DNA from: Acidobacteriota bacterium
Lineage (GTDB): Bacteria; Acidobacteriota; Vicinamibacteria; Vicinamibacterales; UBA2999
DNA length: 39,268 bases
Direction: 5' to 3'
NCBI GenBank assembly: GCA_022842985.1
Contig: JALHON010000008.1
Coordinates: 1 to 39,268, forward strand
Shown here: positions 24,040-31,493 of the stretch, piece by piece
Numbering within the stretch: the first letter of the stretch is position 1
Layout: every line of letters starts with the position of its first letter
The notes under the pieces: model-generated
Database searches by the model: none
What the model saw: the letters and a program-made list of their open reading frames with translations, nothing else
Told to the model about the DNA's origin: nothing
Program-made: the position numbers and the translations under genes

Positions 24040-25976
24040 GCGCGAACCCCGTGGCGCTGACACCAGCGGATGAGCACGTAGAGAATCCAGACACGCGACC
24101 AGTAGAGCCCCGGGGCTCCCGCCTGATAGGCGTCCCACAGCTGCGAGACCACGCGCCCGTCGAGGCCAATCGCCGCGGCGGCAGCCGGGTCGCGCATGGT
24201 GTGGTTCATGGCGTCGCCGAGCGACCGCCGGATCCAGGTGTCGAAGGGCAGGACGAACCCGCGCTTGGGCCGCTCGAACAGGGCCGGGTCGAGGCCCTCG
24301 AGGCCCACCGCCCGCAGCAGCGCCTTGCGGCCGAGTGGTTCGAAGCGCAGCGCGTCGGGCAGGCGGTTGACGGTGTCGACGACGACGTGATCGACGAGGG
24401 GCAGCCGGGTTTCGAGCGACACGGCCATGCTGGCCGCGTCGGTGTCGCGCAGCAGACGTTCGCCGAGGAACAGGCGCTGTTCGAGGGCGGCGATGGCCGC
24501 GACCGGGCTGCGGCCATCGGTTTCGGCCTCGAGCTGGTCGGCGAGTGCGGCCGGCAGGCCATACCGCACGCCGGCATCGACCGGGCCGCCGAGCAGATCC
24601 CGCTGGAAGGACGGCCGGAAGAGTGCGTACGCGAGCTGATAGAGCGCCAGCAGGTCATCGCCAGCACCCGCCATGTCGGGCAGTTTGGCCCAGCGTGTCT
24701 GCGGAGGTATCGCGCCGCCGCCGCCCGCCATGACCCGGCTGGCGAGACGCGCCGCCGCCATGCGCAGCGGCGCCGGGATCGCCGCCGTGCGTCGCGCCCA
24801 CCGCTGCAGGGTCGGCACCGCGCGAAACGTCGGATAACCGCCGAAGAGTTCGTCGCCGCCGCTGCCGAGCAGGGCCACGGTCAGGCCCGCCTCGCGGACC
24901 GCTTTCGAGATGTAGTACGAGTTCAGTCCATCGAACGTCGGCTGATCGATCGTATCGATGGCGGTATCGAGCGCGGCGGCGAACGCCTGTTCCGTCAGGC
25001 GGATCTCGCGGTGTTCGGTGCCGATGGCCGCGGCGACGTCGCGGGCGATGCGGCCCTCGTCGTACTCCGCTTCATCGAAGGCGAGGGTGAACGTGTGCAC
25101 GGGCGCATCGCTGGCGCGCTGGGCGAGCGACGCCACGGCACTCGAGTCGATACCGCCCGACAGGAACACGCCGACCGGGACATCGGAGATGAGGTGCCGC
25201 GCGACGCTGTCGCGCAGCACGTCGCGCAGCTCGTCCGCCGTGGCCGGCGTCTGCCCTCCCGGGCGGGGAATCGACCAGAATCGCGCCCGGTCGGGCGGAT
25301 GCAGGCCGTCGCTCGTCCAGTGCTCGCCGGGGCCGACGGCTTCGATGCCGGCGATGGCCGTCGGCGCGCCGGTGACGAACCCGTTCCAGAGAATCGACGC
25401 CACGGCGCGGCGGTCGAGGCGTGGTGAAGGCAGCAGCCCGGACGCGAGGATGGCCCGGACTTCCGACGCGAACACGAGCGACCAGTCGCCGTCGGGGTCT
25501 GGATTGCGATGCACGTACAGCGGCTTGATGCCCAGCGGATCCCGGGCCAGCAGGAGGCGCCGCGTGTGCTGGTCCCACAGGGCGAAGGCGAACATGCCAC
25601 GCAGCTTGCCGATCGCCGACGGGCCCTCGCGTGCCAGCAGGCGGAGCATCACGGCGGTGTCGCCGCTCGACGTGAAGTGCTCGCCCGCGCGCTCCAGGGA
25701 AGCGCGGAGGTCCCGGAAGTTGTAGATCTCGCCGTTGAAGACGATGGCGCGGGTCGTGCCGCCCTTGACATCCACCATCGGCTGGTCGGCGGCACTCGAC
25801 AGGTCGAGAATGGCCAGCCGGCGATGGCCGAGCAGGCAGCCGATGCCGCCGTCAGGGGGACTGCTCCACACGCCCTGTCCATCCGGACCGCGATGTGCGA
25901 GTGCCGCGTTCATGCGATCGATGATCGCGTGATGAGACGGCTGGAGCCGCCCGATGAGGCCGACGATGCCGCACAT
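24036..25976 (-). CDS. Asparagine-synthase-like amidotransferase of the polysaccharide locus
   Basis: The 646-residue protein has the class II glutamine amidotransferase domain first: MCGIVG with the nucleophile Cys2, ALAHRGPDGQGVW, and IVFNGEIYNFRDLRASLERA. The ATP-pyrophosphatase synthase domain follows, with VGVFLSGGIDSSAVASLAQ near residue 270 and LGSGGDELFGGYPTFR. Length and domain order fit AsnB. Homologues in exosortase-A-type exopolysaccharide loci are thought to amidate a sugar acid or peptide rather than make free asparagine; that is the favoured inference here. ATG 25976 was chosen because Cys2 must follow the initiator Met. It starts 1 bp after the outer-membrane barrel gene. Confidence 0.88.
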   Translation of the reverse strand: MCGIVGLIGRLQPSHHAIIDRMNAALAHRGPDGQGVWSSPPDGGIGCLLGHRRLAILDLSSAADQPMVDVKGGTTRAIVFNGEIYNFRDLRASLERAGEHFTSSGDTAVMLRLLAREGPSAIGKLRGMFAFALWDQHTRRLLLARDPLGIKPLYVHRNPDPDGDWSLVFASEVRAILASGLLPSPRLDRRAVASILWNGFVTGAPTAIAGIEAVGPGEHWTSDGLHPPDRARFWSIPRPGGQTPATADELRDVLRDSVARHLISDVPVGVFLSGGIDSSAVASLAQRASDAPVHTFTLAFDEAEYDEGRIARDVAAAIGTEHREIRLTEQAFAAALDTAIDTIDQPTFDGLNSYYISKAVREAGLTVALLGSGGDELFGGYPTFRAVPTLQRWARRTAAIPAPLRMAAARLASRVMAGGGGAIPPQTRWAKLPDMAGAGDDLLALYQLAYALFRPSFQRDLLGGPVDAGVRYGLPAALADQLEAETDGRSPVAAIAALEQRLFLGERLLRDTDAASMAVSLETRLPLVDHVVVDTVNRLPDALRFEPLGRKALLRAVGLEGLDPALFERPKRGFVLPFDTWIRRSLGDAMNHTMRDPAAAAAIGLDGRVVSQLWDAYQAGAPGLYWSRVWILYVLIRWCQRHGVRA

Positions 25977-25977
25977 A

Positions 25978-27387
25978 TCAGCGCAGAGGCCACCACATGT
26001 TGACGCCAACTCGCAGCGTGTTGCGCTTGACGACCGGCTCGAGGCCGACGGCCAGGCCGAGTACGTCGGTGAAGTCGTAGCGATAGAAGACGTACTGCCC
26101 GGTCAGTGCCCAGCGCGGTGTCAAGGCGACGCGCACGCGCGCGTCGACGGTCGCCGTCGAGAAGTTCTGCACCGCCCCGACGAGTGTGGGTTCGCCGTTC
26201 GAATAGGCGGCTGACAGATGCAGGTCGGTTCGGGCGTTCACGAAGCCGGTCGTGGTGAGGGAGACCGCGTCGATGAAGACGGGCCCGTTCAGGCCCTGGA
26301 CGAACCCGGTGCCTCGTTTGTACGCGCCCACGGCCAGCCACGTGCGGCCCATCTGGTGCGCCAGCGCGGCGTCGCCCACCAGGCGAATCTGGCGCCGCGT
26401 TTCGAACGCGTTGGTGGCGAGTGCGGAGTTGACGAGCGAGGTGCCGCCCTCGAACGTGAGAATCGTGCGTCGTTCCTCCGTGAGCGTCGGATGGAACGCG
26501 ACGCCGAAGTGCAGGTTGTGTTCGGCCGGCTGCTGCGGACGAACGCCGAACTGTTCGGTGCCGATGAAGTTGGCGGCGCGATAGAAGTAGCCGAGCCGCA
26601 GGTCGGCGTTCTCGGTCAGACGGTAGCGATAGTCGCCGCCGGCGTCGATGCTCGTAAAGTCCGTCCCCCGTGGCGTGACGACCGTGAAGTGGCTGCGCGA
26701 GTATGCCGCGCGCGCCGTGGCCAGCGATCGAACCGAGAAGCGGTGTTCGAGATCGACGCGCGAGTTGCTCGTGATCGCGCGGTCGTCGTTCACCGCATAG
26801 GCGGTGTTCGGGATGTCGACGCCGCCAAGCACCGGGGGCAGCACGTCGGCGAACAGGCCGAACAGGAACACCGGTGCGTAGGACAGGCTCTGGTTGATGT
26901 CGAGCGTCGAGGCGCGGCCGAGGCGGACGGTCGTACCGGCGCCACCGTGGAAGTCGTTGGCCGCGAACGCGCCGATATTGGTGTAGTAGCGGGCGCTGCC
27001 GCCTCCGGTGGCTGCGACCTGAAGCCGATTCGTGCGGCGCGTGTAGCGGAGATCGCCGGCCACGTGGGTGTAGAGGCCGCTGATCTGCAGGGCCGTCGTC
27101 GTGTTCGGTCCGGCGAACTCGGCCAGCAGGTTTTCGTCCCATGCGGCGGCGATCGCGCCGTCGAACCGCAGGCCGTTCGTCTGCCGGTCTTCGAGGGCCG
27201 CCCCGCCGAAGAGGGTCGGAAAGCGGCGCCGCGCACCCGTCATCGGGTCGGCCGGATCCGTTTCCTGCACCGGTCGAGGCTCTTCGGGCCGGGTGGTCGC
27301 CGGCGTCTGCGCACCGGCGCTCCACGGAACACTTACGGCCGCCCCGAGGGACAGGAGTGCGGCGCGCGCCAGGCTGGCCAGGGTCAT
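25978..27387 (-). CDS. Outer-membrane beta-barrel protein of the polysaccharide locus
   Basis: The 469-residue protein has a signal peptide (RAALLSLGAAVSVPWSAGAQ). A stretch of alternating polar/hydrophobic strands follows, with short turns and longer loops, for example GDLRYTRRTNRLQVAATGGG, TVRLGRASTLDINQSLSYAP, and NADLRLGYFYRAANFIG. The end, TLRVGVNMWWPLR, has an aromatic residue near the C-terminus in the manner of outer-membrane proteins. It resembles the TIGR03016-like barrels of exosortase-associated exopolysaccharide loci, but I cannot prove the family. A channel or surface-attachment role in polymer export is inferred from its operon position. It begins the 27387-21178 block. Confidence 0.8.
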   Translation of the reverse strand: MTLASLARAALLSLGAAVSVPWSAGAQTPATTRPEEPRPVQETDPADPMTGARRRFPTLFGGAALEDRQTNGLRFDGAIAAAWDENLLAEFAGPNTTTALQISGLYTHVAGDLRYTRRTNRLQVAATGGGSARYYTNIGAFAANDFHGGAGTTVRLGRASTLDINQSLSYAPVFLFGLFADVLPPVLGGVDIPNTAYAVNDDRAITSNSRVDLEHRFSVRSLATARAAYSRSHFTVVTPRGTDFTSIDAGGDYRYRLTENADLRLGYFYRAANFIGTEQFGVRPQQPAEHNLHFGVAFHPTLTEERRTILTFEGGTSLVNSALATNAFETRRQIRLVGDAALAHQMGRTWLAVGAYKRGTGFVQGLNGPVFIDAVSLTTTGFVNARTDLHLSAAYSNGEPTLVGAVQNFSTATVDARVRVALTPRWALTGQYVFYRYDFTDVLGLAVGLEPVVKRNTLRVGVNMWWPLR

Positions 27388-27422
27388 GGAGTCGGTCCGC
27401 CGTTTTGCGGGTCAGGAAGGGG

Positions 27423-27448
27423 GGGTGGAACACTCAATGATACCACCC
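27423..27448 (-). promoter_or_regulatory. Stem with a -10-like box upstream of the barrel gene
   Basis: GGGTGG (27423-27428) and CCACCC (27443-27448) form perfect arms. The 14-nt loop includes TATCAT (minus strand, 27442-27437), a -10-like hexamer about 50 nt before the ATG at 27387. No -35 is seen at normal spacing. GTATCATT also occurs before the beta-helix gene at 2720. The remainder of the 27388-27667 gap shows no gene. Confidence 0.3.
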
Positions 27449-27667
27449 GTGCCTGCGGTCCGCCGGGTCCGTCACGCCGCGAACTGCGCGCCGTTCTGCT
27501 GAAATTCACGGCCAGAACGCGAATCTGTTGCCCCCTCGGGTGTGAGACCATACAGGGCGCCGGGCCGTGGCCACGAACATGGCCGCCGCGGCGCGCGATG
27601 CGCGCTCCCCCGGCGTGTCGTGACACGGATTCGGCCGCGCGTCGCGCCCGGCTGACGGAACTGCCTC

Positions 27668-29395
27668 ATGCGGAGACTCGCTGTGCGGATGTCCACTCGT
27701 CCTTCCCTGTTGGCTGTTGTTGCGGCGTTGTCGCTCGGGCCGTTCATCGCACCGGCGCATGCACAGACGACGTTCAACGCCACGCCGTCGACACTCGGTG
27801 CGATTCCCGACAGTGTCGGGGAGTGCCCGACCGACGGCCCGCCCCGCCTCGTCTCGGTGCCGGTCTCCGGCGCGGTGGGCGGCGTGACCAGTGTGGCCGT
27901 CAGCATGACGATGACGCACTCCTGGATGGGCGAACTCACGGCGACGCTGATTGCGCCAGATGGCACCTCGCACGTGATCTTCGGGCGCACGCGCGCCACC
28001 ACCGTGCCCTACTGGGGCGTCGATTCCGACGTGAACGGCACGTATACCTTCAGCGACGCAGCTGGCGGCGATTGGTGGGCGGCGGCGCAGTCGAGCCCGG
28101 TGCCGCCGGGTGCGTACCGCACGTCGGCCATGGGCGGCTCGCCCAGTGCCACCGGCGCGGCCACGGCGATGAATCCCGTGTTCGCCAACCGCGAACCGAA
28201 CGGCACCTGGCGCGTAAGCTTCACCGATTCCTGCCGCCTCGATGTCGGTGTCGTGAGCGCCCTGAGCCTCTCGCTGACCACGACGGGCGTCATCACGCCG
28301 CCGGTCGCGGCCGTGCCCGATGCCTACTTCGCCGGCTTGTCCACGCCGCTCGTCGTCGCCGGCCCGGGTGTGCTCGCAAACGACGTCAACTCGCCGGGGA
28401 GTGGCGCGCTCAGGGCCACCGTGCAGGCGCTGCCGGCGCACGGCGTCCTGACGCTCAACAGCGACGGCGGATTCCGCTACGTCCCCACGACGGGGTACCT
28501 CGGACCCGATTCGTTCACCTATTTCGCGTCGAATCTGGCCGGTGACACCAACGTCACGACCGTGTCCCTCACCGTCGTACCGGTGCAGCCGCCCACGAAC
28601 TTCCGCGTCGACCGTGTCTCGGGCAATCTGGTGACCCTGCGGTGGGATCCGCCGCCCTATGGACCGGTGCCGACGGGATACGTCGTGGAAGGCGGCGTTG
28701 CGCCTGGCTCGGTCCTGGGGGCGGTGCCGACCGGGCCGGCGCCCGCGCTGACGTTCACCGCACCGAGCGGGTCGTTCTACGTGCGCGTCAAGGCGCTCGA
28801 TGGTCCAATGACGAGCGGCGTGTCGAACGAAGCGCGCCTGCACGTCAACGTGCCGGTCGTGCCGTCGGCGCCGACCAATCTGACCGGGCTCGTGAACGAC
28901 AGTGCGCTGACGTTGTCGTGGAAGCTCGGCTACGGTGGCGGCCAACCCACGGACGTGCTGCTCGACGTCACGGGCAGTCTCGTGGCGTCGGTGTCCGTCG
29001 GCCCGACCGAGTCGTTCACCTTCACGCCCGTGCCCGATGGCACCTACACGTTCGCCGTCCGGGCTCGCAATGCCGGCGGGACTGGCCCGGCCTCGGCGCC
29101 CGTGACGCTGACCTTCCCGGGCGCCTGCAGTGGCGTGCCCGAACCGCCGAGCAACTTCCTGTTCTACGGCGTGGGGAACACCGTCTCGCTGCTGTGGGAT
29201 CCTCCCGCCACCGGGCCGGCCGCCTCGGCCTACGTGCTGAACGTGACCGGTGCCTTCGTGGGGGCCGTGCCCGTGGGGGCCAGTCGCAGTCTCAGCGCCG
29301 GCGTGGGCGCGGGCACGTACAACGTGAGCGTCAGTGCGCTCAATGCCTGCGGCTCGAGTGCGCCGACGGCGGTGCACTCGGTGCGCGTGCCGTAG
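27668..29395 (+). CDS. Secreted protein with P-domain-like, cadherin-like and three Fn3 modules
   Basis: The 575-residue protein has a signal peptide (LLAVVAALSLGPFIAPAHAQ). Residues about 40-205 look like a proprotein-convertase P domain: VAVSMTMTHSWMGELTATLI, APDGTSHVIFGRTR, and NGTWRVSFTDSCRLDVGVV, but no subtilisin domain is attached. Residues about 215-300 form a cadherin-like repeat (GVLANDVNSPGSG, GGFRYVPTTGYLGPDSFTYF). Three Fn3-like repeats then follow at about 305-395, 397-482 and 489-575. The C-terminus ends VHSVRVP with no anchor. Function is unknown; an extracellular adhesive or matrix protein is inferred. ATG 27668 is used; ATG 27689 also precedes the signal peptide. It sits divergent to the barrel gene at the right edge of the locus. 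Confidence 0.83.
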   Translation: MRRLAVRMSTRPSLLAVVAALSLGPFIAPAHAQTTFNATPSTLGAIPDSVGECPTDGPPRLVSVPVSGAVGGVTSVAVSMTMTHSWMGELTATLIAPDGTSHVIFGRTRATTVPYWGVDSDVNGTYTFSDAAGGDWWAAAQSSPVPPGAYRTSAMGGSPSATGAATAMNPVFANREPNGTWRVSFTDSCRLDVGVVSALSLSLTTTGVITPPVAAVPDAYFAGLSTPLVVAGPGVLANDVNSPGSGALRATVQALPAHGVLTLNSDGGFRYVPTTGYLGPDSFTYFASNLAGDTNVTTVSLTVVPVQPPTNFRVDRVSGNLVTLRWDPPPYGPVPTGYVVEGGVAPGSVLGAVPTGPAPALTFTAPSGSFYVRVKALDGPMTSGVSNEARLHVNVPVVPSAPTNLTGLVNDSALTLSWKLGYGGGQPTDVLLDVTGSLVASVSVGPTESFTFTPVPDGTYTFAVRARNAGGTGPASAPVTLTFPGACSGVPEPPSNFLFYGVGNTVSLLWDPPATGPAASAYVLNVTGAFVGAVPVGASRSLSAGVGAGTYNVSVSALNACGSSAPTAVHSVRVP

Positions 29396-29418
29396 CCGGC
29401 GCTCCTCCAACTGGCGAC

Positions 29419-29447
29419 GCCGGTCCGGTGCTGCAGACTGGACCGGC
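29419..29447 (+). terminator. Hairpin terminator after the P-domain/Fn3 gene
   Basis: GCCGGTCC (29419-29426) pairs exactly with GGACCGGC (29440-29447) across a 13-nt loop, 23 nt after the stop at 29395. A pyrimidine-rich stretch (ATCACCTCTCTCG) follows rather than a pure T-run, so termination may be weak. Confidence 0.45.
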
Positions 29448-29508
29448 ATCACCTCTCTCGTCTGGGTAGTGCAGGCTCAACGTCGCCTACGACGCGCCGT
29501 CCTCCCGT

Positions 29509-29778
29509 ATGCTTCCGTCCCCCGGCGCCATGCAGCTCTCGAGTGTGCGTTCTCTCGTCGCGCCCGCCGCCCGGACGCTCACGACGGCGGCTGTCGTGCT
29601 GATGGCCGGGTGGAACGCGTACATCTGCCTTCGGCTGCGGCCGGATCTGCCGACGACCCTCATCAACCTGTCGTTCTGGTTCGTGCCGATCCTGCTGCTG
29701 GCCGCGCTCACGGGCCAGGCGTGGCGCAGCGTCGCGCTCGGCACCGCCGCCACATTCGCCCTGCAGCGACTCCACTGA
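29509..29778 (+). CDS. Small membrane protein with two predicted helices
   Basis: The 89-residue protein has two hydrophobic segments: TTAAVVLMAGWNAYICLRL (about residues 25-43) and INLSFWFVPILLLAALTGQA (about 52-71), joined by a short loop with RPDLPTT. I recognise no family. ATG 29509 is the first start; ATG 29530 would remove seven residues. It follows a terminator-like hairpin and ends 43 bp from a convergent gene, so it is likely transcribed on its own. The clean membrane pattern is the main argument that it is real. Confidence 0.5.
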   Translation: MLPSPGAMQLSSVRSLVAPAARTLTTAAVVLMAGWNAYICLRLRPDLPTTLINLSFWFVPILLLAALTGQAWRSVALGTAATFALQRLH

Positions 29779-29782
29779 GCAG

Positions 29783-29800
29783 CGCCGGTCGCTACCGGTG
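29783..29800. terminator. Bidirectional hairpin between convergent genes
   Basis: CGCCGGT (29783-29789) pairs with ACCGGTG (29794-29800) with one G-U pair and a 4-nt loop. It lies between the stop codons of the genes ending at 29778 and 29821. No T-run is present on either side. Confidence 0.35.
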
Positions 29801-29820
29801 CGTCCCGCCCTGGCGCCGGC

Positions 29821-31278
29821 TCACGGACGCAGCCGCACGACTACACCCTGCGGATGCTCCCCGCCAGTGCCTGGCGGCATATCCGACACCACGGCGTACA
29901 CGGTGCCGCCTTCGGTCACGAGATCCGTCAACTGCCCTGCGAGGCCTGGCACGAGCGACTCGACGTCCGCCGCTGCGTCCAGTCGCACGGTGCGCGGCCA
30001 TCGACCGGTGGTCCCGAGCAGGGCGGTCACCTGTGCGAGGCGCAACGCCCCACGGGCGTCGACGGTCTCGACGTGCAGCAGCAGTGGCGTCGTGCCCGCA
30101 CGCTCCGCCCGGAACCGCACAGGCCACGGCGTCGCACTCGTGCCAGCGGCCGTGTCATCGCCCAGCACGCGGAGCGTCACGTCCGACGGCCCGTCGGCGA
30201 CGAACCCGAGCAGGTCGCCCGTGGCGGGGTGCCAGGTGAATCCCAGCGGATGGGCCTCGATTCCCGTAAGTGGGCCCTGCGCGGGTGTGGTCCCGTCAGC
30301 CTGCAGGCGCACGATCGCCGGCACGGGGCGGCTGGCGGCGGGCTGACCGTCGAACACGAATCCCGATGGCAGCGCGGCGTACAGGAGGGCATCGGGTCCG
30401 AACGCCAGGCGCGGACCACGGCTGTCGTCTCGCGCCGTCGCAGCGTCAGCCTGAACGCCGGTATTGGGATCGGCCGTGACCGCGGCGTCGAAGATCCTGG
30501 CCGGCTCGCCGAGTCGAGCGCCTACCTCCCGCAGCCGCACGATCCGCAGCCGCACCTCACCGGTCTCCGTGTCGTAGAGGTCCGACACGAACACATGGCG
30601 GGTCACCGCAAAGTCCGGATGCACGGCGATCGCCAGGGCACCGCGCGCCGCGGGGGTGACGAGCCCGCCGAGATCGAGCGCCTCGGTCGCCTGCCGCTGG
30701 CCGTCGGGATCGAGCAGCCGGACGCGCCCGCCCCGCTCGGCCACGAGCAGGCGGCCGTCGGGTAATGCTGCCAGCTGCGCGGGCAGGCGGACGCCGCGTG
30801 CCACGATCTCGGCCGCGCCGCTCGCTGTCGTGGGGGCCGTTCCGATCGACACCACGCCATCACCACCCGCGTCTGACAGCATCGAGACGCTGCGCGCCGC
30901 GCGCGCTGAGATCTTCTGCAGGGTGAGTGTCGCCGAGCGCAGGCCCTCGATGCCCGAGGTCGTGTCGACGGCGGCGAGTTCCAGCGTGTGCACGCCGTCA
31001 CTCATCGGCGGCAGCGGTGCTGAGCACGCGGACTCGGTTCCTGCGAGGACACACGAGACCGACCCCAGCGTGGCGCCGGCGCCATCGATGTAGACGCGGA
31101 AGGACAGCGGGGCGCCAGTGTCGCCCTGTTCCCATGCCAGGCGCTCCCGTCCGGTGACCTGAGTGGCTCCCGGCACCGGCGCTGGCGCCGGTGCCGCGGG
31201 CGGCGGTGCGGGCGAGTTGCCACCGCAGGCGCTCGTGACCAGCGCCGCCAGCAGAGTAACGGCCACACGCAGTCTCAT
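29821..31278 (-). CDS. Sorbosone/glucose-dehydrogenase-like beta-propeller lipoprotein
   Basis: The 485-residue protein has a lipoprotein-like signal (LLAALVTSAC, Cys18), then a Pro/Ala linker (PAPPPAAPAPAPVP). A short beta domain leads into a six-bladed propeller of the GSDH type: GVRLPAQLAALPDGRLLVAE, GGRVRLLDPDGQ, GALAIAVHPDFAVTRHVFVS, FGPDALLYAALPSG, and a GFTWHPATGDLLGFVAD block. Family members oxidise sugars with PQQ, but the propeller may only bind ligand; residues for PQQ cannot be confirmed by eye. ATG 31278 has AGGGG 8 nt upstream and is preferred over the GTG at 31281. It is monocistronic and convergent to the small membrane protein gene. Confidence 0.8.
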   Translation of the reverse strand: MRLRVAVTLLAALVTSACGGNSPAPPPAAPAPAPVPGATQVTGRERLAWEQGDTGAPLSFRVYIDGAGATLGSVSCVLAGTESACSAPLPPMSDGVHTLELAAVDTTSGIEGLRSATLTLQKISARAARSVSMLSDAGGDGVVSIGTAPTTASGAAEIVARGVRLPAQLAALPDGRLLVAERGGRVRLLDPDGQRQATEALDLGGLVTPAARGALAIAVHPDFAVTRHVFVSDLYDTETGEVRLRIVRLREVGARLGEPARIFDAAVTADPNTGVQADAATARDDSRGPRLAFGPDALLYAALPSGFVFDGQPAASRPVPAIVRLQADGTTPAQGPLTGIEAHPLGFTWHPATGDLLGFVADGPSDVTLRVLGDDTAAGTSATPWPVRFRAERAGTTPLLLHVETVDARGALRLAQVTALLGTTGRWPRTVRLDAAADVESLVPGLAGQLTDLVTEGGTVYAVVSDMPPGTGGEHPQGVVVRLRP

Positions 31279-31308
31279 CACCAGCGCCCCTACGCCCTAT
31301 CCTAACAC

Positions 31309-31331
31309 CCGGGATTCGCATGGATTCCCGG
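31309..31331 (-). promoter_or_regulatory. Inverted repeat next to a -10-like box upstream of the propeller gene
   Basis: CCGGGATTC (31309-31317) and GATTCCCGG (31323-31331) form 9-nt arms with one mismatch. Just downstream on the minus strand lies TAGGATA, a -10-like sequence about 20-26 nt before ATG 31278. The repeat would overlay the -35 area, suiting an operator. Evidence is pattern only. Confidence 0.35.
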
Positions 31332-31493
31332 CCAATGATGCGTCCAGTTGAGCTGGTGCGTGCACCGGTTGGCCGCGCGTCGCAAGGCTGAGATGGCCGC
31401 GTCCCGGCCCGCAACGCCATCAAGGAGGGCAAGGCGAGCGCGCTCATCCGCACGTCGCTCGCCGCGAAGTAGAGGCGCCGGCGCCGTGACCGG

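Noticed and set aside
26218-28545. 775-codon plus-strand frame spanning the barrel gene and the Fn3/P-domain gene start
   Set aside because: It crosses two well-supported genes and the promoter region between them and has no recognisable domain.
27506-29452. 648-codon minus-strand frame opposite the P-domain/Fn3 gene
   Set aside because: His/Arg-rich low-complexity translation; the plus strand has a signal peptide and four clear domain types.
31474-31485. GGCGCCGGCGCC palindrome after the TonB receptor stop, considered as terminator
   Set aside because: It has no loop of its own and no T-run; hairpin formation would leave only a 4-bp stem.
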